The translations under genes and the position numbers were made by a program. A stretch of 64,000 bases of DNA from a virus: the IMG/VR virus record IMGVR_UViG_3300037323_000212, positions 1 through 64,000 of that record, one strand, 5' to 3'. The notes under the pieces are model-generated. The model had not been told where the DNA came from. It made no database searches and saw only the letters and a program-made list of their open reading frames with translations. Shown one piece after another: positions 17,641 through 26,538 of this stretch (position 1 is the first letter of the stretch; the number at the start of each line of letters is the position of its first letter).

Positions 17641-17744
17641 CAAATAAACTCCTGTGTTGTAGACACAGGATGTCGGCTTTGGGTTTACTGGTTCACCTGC
17701 ACAAGACCAGACTCGGGCGTGTTCAAACAAAAAAAAGAAAGCAC

Positions 17745-17772
17745 AAATGCCTGGGCTTCGGCCCAGGCATTT
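17745..17772 (-). terminator. Hairpin terminator upstream of endolysin
   Basis: AAATGCCTGGGC-TTCG-GCCCAGGCATTT, a 12-bp stem with a UUCG tetraloop, followed on the minus strand by a T-rich tract (17727-17740). It ends the small unit at 17786-17968 before the endolysin leader. Confidence 0.8.
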
Positions 17773-17785
17773 ATGCACATTCAAG

Positions 17786-17968
17786 TTACCGCATTATACC
17801 GAAAGCGGCTGCTTTGGACAGCTTTGCGTAAGCGGTGTGCGGCAAACGCGGCGCGTCTTTGGCCACAGGCCCACGCAGGCCAGAGCGCCCGTTGCTCACC
17901 AACATGTACCAGTCGTCTGGGTCGTGCTCGGCAACATGTGCCTGATTATTTTGCAGTACAGCATACAG
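17786..17968 (-). CDS. Candidate small protein without an ATG start
   Basis: A frame of about 60 codons ending in TAA at 17786 has clearly coding composition (…HDPDDWYMLVSNGRSG…KLSKAAAFGIMR) and sits just upstream of a terminator. No in-frame ATG, GTG or TTG precedes the coding-like part; I use the CTG at 17968, inside the right arm of a hairpin, as the left-most plausible start. It may be a real gene with a rare start codon, a downstream-coupled frame or a decayed gene. Two terminators bracket it. Confidence 0.4.
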   Translation of the reverse strand: MYAVLQNNQAHVAEHDPDDWYMLVSNGRSGLRGPVAKDAPRLPHTAYAKLSKAAAFGIMR

Positions 17969-17998
17969 CCCAGGAAGTTTTGACTTCCTGGGCTGTAT
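17963..17998. terminator. Hairpin terminator after 18024-18704 gene
   Basis: 15-bp perfect stem ATACAGCCCAGGAAG paired across a 6-nt loop, 25 nt past the stop of the 226-residue gene. Confidence 0.7.
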
Positions 17999-18023
17999 GA
18001 AACAGGGTAAAGACCGATTCGGT

Positions 18024-18704
18024 TTACTTGTTAAAGAACGACAGCACCTTGCGCTTGCCCTCTTCGCTGAAGCTGAACTCCAGCGTGCGCGAGAAGTCCA
18101 CTTGCTTGATCGCCACCGAGCGCCCAGCCACGGGCGCAGCCGTCGTGATCAGGTTCATGATGCGCACAAACGCTTGGCGGTCCACTGGATTGAGCGTAAT
18201 CTCATCGGTGAAGCGAAAGATGTAGCGCGCATTGAACACGCCGTCCTTGTTGTCATCAACCAGCTTCAGAATGGTTGCAAACAGCAGGGGGAAGTCTTTG
18301 TCCACCGTGTTGATGGCACTTTGGATCGTGCGAAACAGCAAGGACTGCTGGCGAGCACCGTCCACGGGCAAAATCATCTTGCCCGGCGCCATGGCCAGCA
18401 TGTACGCTTTGAGCGAGTGGATCACGTTGACCGCTGCGTTGTTGCCACCGGCCTCAATCTGTGCGAGCAGCTCTTGGACGGTTGGACTGTAGACTTGGCC
18501 CGTGGCGTTCACCGCCTTTTGAGCAGCCACGACACTCACCTGCTCAGGCGTGGCGACCTTGCCCACCGGTGCGGTGGTCGAAGAGGCCACCGTGCCCGAC
18601 TGGCTCGCTGGCGCAGCAGGCGCCACCGGTGCTGGGGATGCTGGTGCTGTGCTTACAGTAGCAGCGGGGGCAGTGGGCTCTGCTTTGGTTGGGTTTTGCG
18701 ACAT
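18024..18704 (-). CDS. A/P/T-rich leader protein, conserved C-terminal domain, unknown
   Basis: 226 residues from the ATG at 18704 (MSQNPTKAEPTAP). The first 65 residues are a low-complexity A/P/T/S tract, followed by a helical and then beta-rich domain (ARYIFRFTDEITLNP; VDFSRTLEFSFSEEG). An ATAACCTGAA element lies about 11-20 nt upstream. No family recognised. Such a disordered leader plus a compact domain is common in phage virion and DNA-processing proteins, so function is open. Confidence 0.6.
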   Translation of the reverse strand: MSQNPTKAEPTAPAATVSTAPASPAPVAPAAPASQSGTVASSTTAPVGKVATPEQVSVVAAQKAVNATGQVYSPTVQELLAQIEAGGNNAAVNVIHSLKAYMLAMAPGKMILPVDGARQQSLLFRTIQSAINTVDKDFPLLFATILKLVDDNKDGVFNARYIFRFTDEITLNPVDRQAFVRIMNLITTAAPVAGRSVAIKQVDFSRTLEFSFSEEGKRKVLSFFNK

Positions 18705-18785
18705 GTTCGTTTTTTTCAGGTTATGAGGAAGAAGGCAGGCCACCGTGCAGCGCGCGGGGGTCAAATCATTGAGGGGTTTGTGTTT

Positions 18786-20189
18786 TTAAACAGGTGGGGT
18801 TGGCTGCACGTCTTTGAACACGTAGCTGCCGCACACGCCGTCCAAGAAACCCATCGCGTAGCGAATTTTAGCATCAGTGATGCAAAGCCGCTTGCCAGCA
18901 ATGGCGCGACTGGGGTAGACGGTTACTTCGCCAGTCTCCCGGTTGGTGACTTCAACTGGGAGGCTGCCGATCCATTTGGGCTTGTAGCGCTCTGGCAGGT
19001 TTGCCACGCGGTCTGCCGTAGGCGCGTCGTCGTAGACAAAGATCCAGCCCGCGTACGGCTTTGCCTTGTGGTGAACGACGTGGTGTTGCAAGCCCGTGTA
19101 GCTGAGCTTTAGCGCATCTGCCATTTGGTCTAATGTGTTTGCGGTGATCATGATGCTGGTGCTCTCACTCATTGCCAACCAAATGCCAAAGGTAGAGTCC
19201 CAAGAAGACTCACTGTCCTCTTCGCGCTCTAAGGTGGGCCAAGGCACGGGGTTGTCGTATTTGAACACCTGCCAGTCTTTGGTGACCCGGCCCACCCGGG
19301 GGCTGTTCAGGTGCTTGTTGAGCCGCTTCTCGCTGATCTTCAATGTCAATGCCAGCTCTTTGGCCGTGCTGTACTTTGCCACAGCACCAGTGCGCACATC
19401 GCGCGTGAGCACTGCTTGGTGGGAGGTCAGGCCCGTTTGAATGGCGTGCACGTTGTTCTCCTTTGTGCTCACCCACTCCAAGTTGCCCAGCCAGTTGTGG
19501 TGTTTGACCCCATCGATGTGGTTAACCACCAACTCGTGCAGTGGGACATCGGCGTGGCGGGTGGGCTTGGCAACAAAGATCTTTGCCAAAAGGCGGTGAA
19601 CGTAATTGCTCACGTACTTGCCACCAATGCGAATGGCCACCAGCGTGTAAGTATCTGTCTTGAAGACCGGTACTTCTTTGTCAGCAGCCAAATTGAAAAA
19701 CACCCCGTCTCGGTTGACCACCACCGGCAAGTCAGACTCTGGCATGAAGAAGTAGCCTGGCTTTGCGGCGCACTCCACCGCATGGGGATAGTAGCCATCA
19801 AACACTTGGCTGAAATCGGGGGTGCTGAATTTGACCTTGTTCTCGGTGAGCGCTTGAAGGGTCTTCAGTGTTTTTGCGTACTGGCGCCCTCGCCACTCCA
19901 AGTTGCTCAGGGTGTGGTTTGCTGGGTTGGCGTCTTTGTGAAAGACCCGAGCAGTTGCCACCGTGAGCGGTGGCTCAATCGGGATGAACGTACAGGCGAG
20001 CAAGTAGGCCACCGACAAGCTGCGCTGGGTTTTGCCCAGCGCCACGTTGGTCATGGTTTTGTCGTTTTTGTCCGAGACCCACTGCGCGCCGACTCGCGCG
20101 TCTCGGATGCGTCGCACGCATCCGTTAGGCGCTATCTCGTAGTCGGGAAACGTCGGGATCTGGGTGAAGGCTAGGGGTGAGGTGGTCAT
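18786..20189 (-). CDS. Free-standing HNH homing-type endonuclease with NUMOD repeats
   Basis: 467 residues. An N-terminal IPTFPDYEIAPNGCVRRI block matches the NUMOD4-type lead of intron-associated HNH enzymes. The HNH core is VNHIDGVKHHNWLGNLEWVS with a following KEN (residues about 218-245). An earlier HKD...N..NLEW near residue 84-98 looks like a second, partial HNH. Downstream NUMOD1-like helix-turn-helix segments (YSTAKELALTLKISEKRL; NTLDQMADALKLSYTGL) would bind DNA. Such enzymes make site-specific cuts that spread introns or themselves. It lies next to an uninterrupted beta' C-terminal gene and may act in trans for the ORF-less introns here. A TTAACC element precedes the ATG. Confidence 0.82.
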   Translation of the reverse strand: MTTSPLAFTQIPTFPDYEIAPNGCVRRIRDARVGAQWVSDKNDKTMTNVALGKTQRSLSVAYLLACTFIPIEPPLTVATARVFHKDANPANHTLSNLEWRGRQYAKTLKTLQALTENKVKFSTPDFSQVFDGYYPHAVECAAKPGYFFMPESDLPVVVNRDGVFFNLAADKEVPVFKTDTYTLVAIRIGGKYVSNYVHRLLAKIFVAKPTRHADVPLHELVVNHIDGVKHHNWLGNLEWVSTKENNVHAIQTGLTSHQAVLTRDVRTGAVAKYSTAKELALTLKISEKRLNKHLNSPRVGRVTKDWQVFKYDNPVPWPTLEREEDSESSWDSTFGIWLAMSESTSIMITANTLDQMADALKLSYTGLQHHVVHHKAKPYAGWIFVYDDAPTADRVANLPERYKPKWIGSLPVEVTNRETGEVTVYPSRAIAGKRLCITDAKIRYAMGFLDGVCGSYVFKDVQPTPPV

Positions 20190-20259
20190 GGCAACAGCAG
20201 GTGGTTAAGGCTATATCTTATAGGAACCTGATTTATTTTATCACACCCACCCGTTATCT

Positions 20260-21573
20260 TCAAGTAATTGCCGTGTTTAGGTCCATTTTAGCGAGGATAA
20301 GACTTTTTGCGTGTGCACCACTAAGAAAGATGTACAAAAAGGAAGATCCATAGGCAGCGACGGCAATAGACAAAGCAGTGGGGTTGACAATCAGCCTTTC
20401 GCCCAAGCAGACTTTGCAGTAATCGGTCAAGGTGAGTTTGCAGTACATGGGGTTGCGCATCATCAAGCGCTGACCCAAGTAGGTGCCTGCCTTCTCAAGG
20501 GTTAAGATGCGCTCACTCCCTTTATCCGTGATCACGCTAAAGCCAACCAGCTTGTGCTGGTTGGCTACTGTCACGTCTGTCACACCACCCAAGCGAGCGC
20601 CACAGTCGTCCTCAGTCACGTTTAGGTTACTGGACGCTCTGAGCAGCCATTTGACTGACACACCCCCCAGCACCGTCTCGGCACCTCGGTTAAAGGAGCC
20701 TGCGCGAAGGGAGTTGTTCATGTCAGGGAACTTGCTCACGTCCCAGCCTTCACCAAGCGAATTCGTGATCAGCTTGGCGTTCACCGTGTTGTTGTCCAAA
20801 CTCATCTCAGCGCCATGCATCAAGAACAACTTCTTTCTCACGATGTTTCTGCTTTTGTTGCTGGACATGAAGTACTTGCCCCCTGGGTCGTCCTTTAGCC
20901 ACTCGTTGTCGTAGTCCACGAGTGCTTTGTCGATCTTGGCGATCGTGGCCATTTGGTTTAAGGTGCCTGCATTGTCTTGGAGCAGTTTGGCTCGGTACTC
21001 TACAATGCCTGGGGGTGCGGTCATGGTTTTGGCAGTGGCTGCCCACACGCACAACTGGGTAAAGCCCGTGAGGTAGTACAGGGCCTTGGCAAAGAGCAAG
21101 TACTCATCGACGTAGAACGTGTCGTCCTTCCTCACAGCGCCCTCGGGTGGGGTGTCTTCAAAACGCACCAAGATCATCTTCTCCAGCTTGTTGATCTTAA
21201 TCGGGCCTGCTTGGAAAGCCATCTTGGTGCCAAAGGAGTACACCAGCACGCACCAATTGAACAACAAGTCCCCATACGTACTGGCCAGTGAGCTGGCCAG
21301 GTTGGGGCAGTCTGTTGGGCTCAGCTCAATGGGGTCTCGAAAGCGGTAGGGTGGCTCGCCTGCGGGTGCGTCTTCTATTTTGACCAGTTCACCGGCTTTG
21401 GTGGGGTCGCAGTAAAACACCCCGGTCTGGGTTTGCACCAAACGGTAGGGGTAGGGGTCTGCCTTGTAGGCATTTTCGCTCTCTCGGGTGATGGAGAAAG
21501 CACTCACGACCCAGGCCAGTCGCTTGTAGTGGCCCGCGTGCATTGAGGCGATGAATAGCTCGCGTTTGTTCAT
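20260..21573 (-). CDS. Multisubunit RNA polymerase beta' C-terminal subunit, first copy
   Basis: 437 residues. The bridge-helix region (SNKSRNIVRKKLFLMHGAEM), trigger-loop region (NSLRAGSFNRGAETV...WLLRASSNLNV) and the diagnostic NVTEDDCGARLG block match bacterial beta' (VVTEDDCG). A CKVCLGERL zinc-like block follows. It ends at the position where beta' of the second copy (29221-31905) continues, so it is shorter. Phages of the phiKZ type carry a virion and a non-virion RNA polymerase, each with split beta and beta' chains; this is one of two beta' C halves in the window. Which enzyme it belongs to cannot be told from sequence reading. No intron is evident. Confidence 0.85.
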   Translation of the reverse strand: MNKRELFIASMHAGHYKRLAWVVSAFSITRESENAYKADPYPYRLVQTQTGVFYCDPTKAGELVKIEDAPAGEPPYRFRDPIELSPTDCPNLASSLASTYGDLLFNWCVLVYSFGTKMAFQAGPIKINKLEKMILVRFEDTPPEGAVRKDDTFYVDEYLLFAKALYYLTGFTQLCVWAATAKTMTAPPGIVEYRAKLLQDNAGTLNQMATIAKIDKALVDYDNEWLKDDPGGKYFMSSNKSRNIVRKKLFLMHGAEMSLDNNTVNAKLITNSLGEGWDVSKFPDMNNSLRAGSFNRGAETVLGGVSVKWLLRASSNLNVTEDDCGARLGGVTDVTVANQHKLVGFSVITDKGSERILTLEKAGTYLGQRLMMRNPMYCKLTLTDYCKVCLGERLIVNPTALSIAVAAYGSSFLYIFLSGAHAKSLILAKMDLNTAIT

Positions 21574-21644
21574 GGTGAGGGGCTCTGTCCTGTGAGGTGA
21601 GTGAGGATGATAGTGGTGGGTAACTGCCCAGTATCACAGCGTGC

Positions 21645-21666
21645 AGCAGGCTCCCAAGAGCCTGCT
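21645..21666. terminator. Hairpin AGCAGGCTC-CCAA-GAGCCTGCT
   Basis: Perfect 9-bp stem in the 257-nt gap between the kelch gene and the beta' gene. The gap also holds a second hairpin and an AT-rich tract, so it likely ends the kelch transcript and carries the beta' promoter. Confidence 0.5.
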
Positions 21667-21728
21667 CGTGTGCTGTGCTGTTGTGGGGCAGTGGTGGGGT
21701 GTTTACAGTGGGGGAGGAGCCTGTCAGG

Positions 21729-21750
21729 GCTGGGGGTAGATACCCCCAGC
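21729..21750. terminator. Hairpin GCTGGGGGTA/TACCCCCAGC
   Basis: 10-bp stem with a 2-nt centre, followed on the plus strand by TTTT. It lies about 80 nt past the stop of the minus-strand kelch gene. Confidence 0.5.
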
Positions 21751-21830
21751 TTTTGCTTACAGTAATATTTGGAATATTTTCCTCCTCCTCTTATAATAAA
21801 TGCAACTGATATTTTTAGTTGTATTGGGGT

Positions 21831-22739
21831 TTAGAAGCCACCTGGGGAGGAGGAGGTGGCGGCCAGTCCGATTCGTGCTGTGCTCAGTGCCGTGCCCGGT
21901 GCCACCGCGTTGCTTGCATACGTGTAGCAGTCGGTGGCAGCGATGACAGCGTTGCCCGTGTGCCCACCCCTAAACACCCCGAGCGTTCTGTTGCCGGTGG
22001 CTGCCAACTGGTACCGTGCAATTCCCAGCGAAGTACCAGCAGCTCTTGCGTTACTTGCGTACGTGTAGAGCTCGGTGACAGCGGTGCTAGCACTGTCCGT
22101 GTACCCACCCCCAAACACCCCGAGTGTGCTGTTGCCCGTGGCCGCCAGAGAACGCCGTGCTGTGCCCAGGACCGTGCCCGCTGTTCTCGCGTTTCTCGCG
22201 TACGTGTAGAGCTCGGTGACAGCGGTGTTGGTGGTAGTGTACCCACCCCCAAACACCCCCAGCGTGCTGTTGCCCGTGGCAGCCAGATAGGCCCGTGCTG
22301 TGCCCAATGCCGTGCCCGCTGCCACGGCGTTGTTCGCGTACGTGTAGAGATCGGTGACAGCGGTGCTGGTGGGAGCAGCCCCACCCCCAAACACCCCGAG
22401 TGTGCTGTTGCCCGCAGCAGCCAAACCGTGCCGTGCTGTGCCCAGTACAGTGCCAGCTACTCTCGCGTTACTCGCGTACGTGTAGCGGTCGGTGACAGCG
22501 GTGATAGCACTGTCCGTGTGCCCACCCCCAAACACCCCGAGCGTTCTGTTGCCGGTGGCTGCCAACTGGTACCGTGCTGTGCCCAGCGCCGTGCCCGCTG
22601 TTCTCGCGTTGCTCGCGTACGTGTAGCGTTCTGTGGTAGCGGTGATAGCACTGGTAGTGACCCCGCCCCCAAACAACGCAAATCCCGAGACATTACCCAG
22701 CGCCGCTGAGCGACCACTCATCAACAAAAATTCCAACAT
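21831..22739 (-). CDS. Six-bladed kelch beta-propeller protein, copy 1
   Basis: 302 residues from the ATG at 22739 (GGAGAAG upstream). After a 25-residue lead (MLEFLLMSGRSAALG...) it has six repeats of about 46 residues, each with YTYA.N, GT.LGTAR, LAATGN and TLGVFGGG. This is a kelch-type blade; six repeats plus the shared N-terminal GFALFGGG strand, which could close the ring, predict a six-bladed propeller. It ends SSSPGGF. A near-identical gene lies at 26539-27444 in opposite orientation. Likely a surface-exposed virion or receptor-binding part, or a host-directed protein; this is inferred. The repeats invite recombination and blade shuffling. Confidence 0.75.
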   Translation of the reverse strand: MLEFLLMSGRSAALGNVSGFALFGGGVTTSAITATTERYTYASNARTAGTALGTARYQLAATGNRTLGVFGGGHTDSAITAVTDRYTYASNARVAGTVLGTARHGLAAAGNSTLGVFGGGAAPTSTAVTDLYTYANNAVAAGTALGTARAYLAATGNSTLGVFGGGYTTTNTAVTELYTYARNARTAGTVLGTARRSLAATGNSTLGVFGGGYTDSASTAVTELYTYASNARAAGTSLGIARYQLAATGNRTLGVFRGGHTGNAVIAATDCYTYASNAVAPGTALSTARIGLAATSSSPGGF

Positions 22740-22818
22740 GGGTTTCTTCTCCAAAGTTTAAAAACAACAACACCAAAACGCCAAAGCGAATTGACCCAGT
22801 GGGTCACACCATTTCGAC

Positions 22819-23673
22819 TCACCTCGCTCCCGTGGTCTTGGTGGCACCCCAAGCCAAAATCACCTTTGTTACTGCCACATCGAGTTTGCCGACCTCGGTC
22901 AAGTCACTGAACAAGCTGCCCAGTGCGTGGCGAATGACAATCAAGGGGAGCGCGCACCCGTCGCTGGACAAGCACGCCAACCCCACCAAGTCCAGTGCGA
23001 TCTGATCCACCGAAGTCGTGCTGAGGTCGGGGTGATCGTGCTGGTAGCGCTTTAGGTACTCGGTGAATTCTAGCCCTATGGCCCCCAGGTGCTCAAAGTA
23101 CTGGTCGGCATAAAGTGCCCTCTGATCGCAGTAGGCCTTAAAGCTGGCGTAGGCCTTGATCTGAGCGCTCACCGCATCTGCGTGCCCCATGTCGCCTGTG
23201 CTCAGGCCTTGGATCACCTCGCTGAAATTGCTGATAAAGGAGTCACTCACCTCCAGCAGTTTCGACAGCGTCTCCTCCGCGCTGTACGAGGTCATGAAGA
23301 CCATCAGCTCGGCGAACTTCTCAATGACAGGCAGCTCGGCGTTCAAGACGCCGAGCATGGCCGCCCTGTCCTCATAGTACGCCAGCTCAAACATGGCATC
23401 CGTGTACAAGATCTTCTCAGACGTTGGGGTGTCGTCGTCAAACTCAATGCCCTGGAGTTTTAGCAAGTAGTCCAAGATGGTGTTGAGTGTCACCACCAGC
23501 TCATCGAGCACATCTTGGTGCCCGCGCTCAGCGGCCTTCTCCAGCACCGTCTCAAAGACTGCCATGTACTCGGGCACCTCGTACTTCTCCAGCACGACGA
23601 CTGCGTCATCAAACAACTGGGTCGACTCGGGTGCGGACTGCTGCAAGTAGTTTTGCAATTCGGCGTAGATCAT
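22819..23673 (-). CDS. Hypothetical helical protein
   Basis: 284 residues from the ATG at 23673 (MIYAELQNYLQQ), with AAAAGG 9 nt upstream; a TTG six codons earlier is the alternative. Predominantly helical and acidic, with long repeats of L, E and A, resembling a helical bundle. No catalytic motif, signal peptide or membrane span. It is divergent from the rightward gene at 23852 and lies inside the segment bracketed by the two kelch genes. Confidence 0.6.
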   Translation of the reverse strand: MIYAELQNYLQQSAPESTQLFDDAVVVLEKYEVPEYMAVFETVLEKAAERGHQDVLDELVVTLNTILDYLLKLQGIEFDDDTPTSEKILYTDAMFELAYYEDRAAMLGVLNAELPVIEKFAELMVFMTSYSAEETLSKLLEVSDSFISNFSEVIQGLSTGDMGHADAVSAQIKAYASFKAYCDQRALYADQYFEHLGAIGLEFTEYLKRYQHDHPDLSTTSVDQIALDLVGLACLSSDGCALPLIVIRHALGSLFSDLTEVGKLDVAVTKVILAWGATKTTGAR

Positions 23674-23851
23674 GGGGGTAAGCCTTTTCAATGGGTAAGG
23701 AGTGGGTGAGAGAGAAAGCGTTGCTTAAAATTTAACGCCAAACCTTATGATTTAGCGCAGTGTCCTGCTGCTTGAGTTGGGTCAAACAATTGGTCTGCAA
23801 CCGCCGTTTGTGCCACCTCTTTCTCTTATCTTCACCCACCTGTAAAACACC

Positions 23852-24430
23852 ATGGTCAAAGCCACCAAAACCCTCTCCAAGATTCACCAACGTGTGAACG
23901 CCACGGTAGACGCCCGCACCCCCTTGGGCCAAGAGATCTCTGTTAAGCCCAACACCTTTTGGGACGACGCCACCGAGGTGTTCGAGGGCAGCATGAACGC
24001 CATCGAGGCCACCAACGGCCAGCTGGCGGGTATCTTGCAAGCGGTCGTGTCCGATGCGGATCGCATGAGCCGCATCACCGACCCCAAGACGCTGGTGACC
24101 AACATCAACTTGCTCACGCGAGACATCAGCGAGCACACCGCTCGCTTGCACGCCATTCACGCCAAGCACGTGACCCGCTCGGGGGGCACGACCGATGCGG
24201 ACGACACCATGATGGTGGTCAGCATCAACGGCGAATACGCCGATGCGCTCGAGGTTTACCAAACGGTGGTCATGCCCACTGTCTCTCACATCTTGGAGCA
24301 AATTGGCGTGATCGAAGAGCTGATTGCAAGCGAGCAGGCCGCCAAAGATGCGGCCAAAGAAGCCGCGCTGCTGGACGTCAACATCGTCTCTGACGCAGAC
24401 ATCAAAATCAAGGAAGACGACCATGCTTGA
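23852..24430 (+). CDS. Hypothetical, baseplate-cluster protein
   Basis: 192 residues, ATG at 23852 after a CACCTGTAAAACACC leader. Helical and acidic at the C-terminus (KEAALLDVNIVSDADIKIKEDD). Its stop overlaps the next start (ATGCTTGA), so translation is coupled to the 507-residue gene. With the two following genes it forms a plus-strand trio. No family recognised. Confidence 0.65.
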   Translation: MVKATKTLSKIHQRVNATVDARTPLGQEISVKPNTFWDDATEVFEGSMNAIEATNGQLAGILQAVVSDADRMSRITDPKTLVTNINLLTRDISEHTARLHAIHAKHVTRSGGTTDADDTMMVVSINGEYADALEVYQTVVMPTVSHILEQIGVIEELIASEQAAKDAAKEAALLDVNIVSDADIKIKEDDHA

Positions 24431-25946
24431 GCAAACCCCAGCCACCCCCGTGCCCGAGCAGGCAAGCGAGACCGCCCAGCCCAGCCAGCCAGCACCGCTT
24501 GCTGAGGCGCAAGCACCCAACGCGCCCACCCCAGTCAGCACCCCAGTGGACACGCGCATTGACAACTTTCGCCAAACCGACCCCTACTCAGCCGCTTGGC
24601 CAGAGGGCACCGAGCCCGTGGGCGAAGTCGCGTTCATGCCGTCTGCCTCCATGGCGCTTAGCAAGAAAGCCATTGCTGACACACCCTCATCTCCTTTGGG
24701 GGACAACAAGAAAAGCCAAGAGTGGGTGGGCACGCTCAACAGCGGCTTGGCCAACTTGGCGTACGCCGATGGCCTGACTAGCACGGTCAAGCGCGAAGAC
24801 GCTGTCTTTGAGCAAAAGGTCACCTCTCCAGAAGGCCCACTCACTGGCCTGACGCCACCGCTCAAGATGCGGGAGGGCATTCGCTACACGGGCGAGTCTG
24901 CGCGCCTGCGCATCCGAAGCGCGTTGAACATGGGCACCTTGTTCTCGCTCCCTCTGTGGCACAGTGGCTTTTGGATCACGCTCAAAGCGCCCAGCGAGGG
25001 CGCGCTCTTGGAGCTCTTTCGGCGCATCGACACCGAGAAGGTGACGCTTGGGCGGGCCAGCTACGGCTTGATGTTCTCCAACGGCTCGTCCTACACGACC
25101 AAGCTGCTTTTGGACTTTATCTTGGACCACCAGTACGAGACATCGGTCAAGCTAAAAGAGGGCGAGGACCTGCGCTCGCTGATTCGGGTCCCGGATCTGT
25201 CTTTGCTCATCTGGGGCATTGCGTGCGCCATTTGGCCCAGCGGGTTTGCGTACCAGCGCTCGTGCATTGCCAACCCCGACAAGTGCAAACACGTGATTCG
25301 TGAGAAGCTAAACCTGACCAAGCTCTTGATGACAGACACCACAGCACTCACCCAGCGCCAGATCAGCCACATGACCAAGCGCCAACGCGGCTCGGTTGAC
25401 TCCGACGACGTGGGGCGTTACGTGAGTGAGTTCATCCGGGGGCAAAAATGCAAGGTCGCCTTGACCGAGGAGTTAAGCGTCGTGCTGCGGGTACCGACTG
25501 CAGCTGAGCACATCGATGCGGGCTACCGCTGGATCAACGCCATTGAGGAGACCTATGGCGCGAGCATGACGCAAGCCGAGGGCACCCGAAACGACTACCT
25601 GATCAGCCAGGGGAAGGCAACCGTCATGCGCCAGTACGCGCACTTCGTGCAAGGCATCGAGGTGGCAGGCGAGCTCTACGATGAGCTCGAAGACATCGAA
25701 GAGGTGCTCAACGAGCTCACCGCAAACGACGCCATTCGCAACACCTTCTTGGACAAGACGGCCGTGTTCTTGGACGACTCTATCGTGTCGCTCGTTGCCA
25801 TCCCCACGTTCAAGTGCCCCAACTGCGCAGGCGAGCAGCACTCGCACAAAGAGATGGCGCGCTACCCCAGCTTGATCCCGCTGGATGTGAGCCAGACTTT
25901 TTTTACACTGCTCGTGCAGAGACTGATGAAGATCGAGGAGAGGTGA
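24423..25946 (+). CDS. Tail/baseplate-hub-like protein with zinc motif
   Basis: 507 residues. The first 70 residues are A/P/Q-rich; the body contains a Trp-rich domain (WHSGFWITLKAPSEGAL) and a C-terminal FKCPNCAGEQ...IPLDVSQTFFTLL. The FxCPxC...(I/L)PL...FF pattern is that of T4 gp26-type baseplate hub or chaperone proteins, so a baseplate role is plausible. The start at 24423 overlaps the previous stop. The next gene begins inside its last codons (GTGA). This is pattern-based, and the full-length match is unproven. Confidence 0.55.
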   Translation: MLEQTPATPVPEQASETAQPSQPAPLAEAQAPNAPTPVSTPVDTRIDNFRQTDPYSAAWPEGTEPVGEVAFMPSASMALSKKAIADTPSSPLGDNKKSQEWVGTLNSGLANLAYADGLTSTVKREDAVFEQKVTSPEGPLTGLTPPLKMREGIRYTGESARLRIRSALNMGTLFSLPLWHSGFWITLKAPSEGALLELFRRIDTEKVTLGRASYGLMFSNGSSYTTKLLLDFILDHQYETSVKLKEGEDLRSLIRVPDLSLLIWGIACAIWPSGFAYQRSCIANPDKCKHVIREKLNLTKLLMTDTTALTQRQISHMTKRQRGSVDSDDVGRYVSEFIRGQKCKVALTEELSVVLRVPTAAEHIDAGYRWINAIEETYGASMTQAEGTRNDYLISQGKATVMRQYAHFVQGIEVAGELYDELEDIEEVLNELTANDAIRNTFLDKTAVFLDDSIVSLVAIPTFKCPNCAGEQHSHKEMARYPSLIPLDVSQTFFTLLVQRLMKIEER

Positions 25947-26395
25947 GTCGCGTGCATGTGAACGATTTGGATTTTGGCTTGAGCATTCCCGAGGACTCTT
26001 TGTTCCTGCGGGTGTTGCGAGAGGCCAAAAAGACCGACCCGTTCACAGGGCGCGCTTACCTGCACCAGGCCTACGAGACCAGCAACGCCATCTTTGATCA
26101 CCTGCAACAAGGTATGCTGGATGACTCACCTGGGATTGAGCCCGATCAGAAAAGACCGCTGTCTTCGGTGGCAATGCACTTTGCCGAAGACACCTCCAGC
26201 ACGAGCGTACTGTACCAGCGCATTCGCATCTTCAAAGACAGAAAAGTCTACGCACTGATGGGCCTGAACCTGACTGAGTTTTTGGAGCTTCCCCGAGACC
26301 TGTGTGACTTTATCTTGAGTGAGTGCGGCAAACACCAAGACCGAGAGGCCACAGCCACCGATGAGGTACTGAAAGACTTGAACCGGGTTCGATAA
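25943..26395 (+). CDS. Hypothetical protein coupled to the gp26-like gene
   Basis: 150 residues. There is no ATG near the start; the GTG at 25943 overlaps the previous TGA, and two further in-frame GTGs follow at 25952 and 25958. A GAGGAGAG site upstream suits any of these. Soluble, mixed alpha/beta, with a hydrophobic C-terminal block (LMGLNLTEFLELPRDLCDF). It ends the plus-strand trio before a strong hairpin. A tail role is inferred from neighbours. Confidence 0.55.
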   Translation: MSRVHVNDLDFGLSIPEDSLFLRVLREAKKTDPFTGRAYLHQAYETSNAIFDHLQQGMLDDSPGIEPDQKRPLSSVAMHFAEDTSSTSVLYQRIRIFKDRKVYALMGLNLTEFLELPRDLCDFILSECGKHQDREATATDEVLKDLNRVR

Positions 26396-26405
26396 CCTCA
26401 AAAAA

Positions 26406-26454
26406 GCACCATACACCCCCAGCGCCTGTAAGAGCGCTGGGGGGTGTATGGTGC
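26406..26454. terminator. Long hairpin terminator
   Basis: About 20-bp stem GCACCATACACCCCCAGCGC with one unpaired G on the right arm, directly after the trio ending at 26395 and before the second kelch gene. Confidence 0.7.
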
Positions 26455-26538
26455 AAATTGGTATGAGGGGCAGCTTCGGTTGACGTGGGTCAATCTTGTG
26501 CAGCCTTGTTTGTTTTTAAACTTTGGATAAGAAACACC

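Noticed and set aside
17997-19112. 371-codon plus-strand open frame
   Set aside because: Antisense to the A/P-rich protein and HNH genes, spanning the gap and terminator region; R/H-rich shadow composition.
20190-20259. Intron remnant between beta' C copy 1 and the HNH gene
   Set aside because: Only a single AAGATATAG string is present; no R, P or Q element and no downstream beta' exon was found, so the gene probably ends at 20260.
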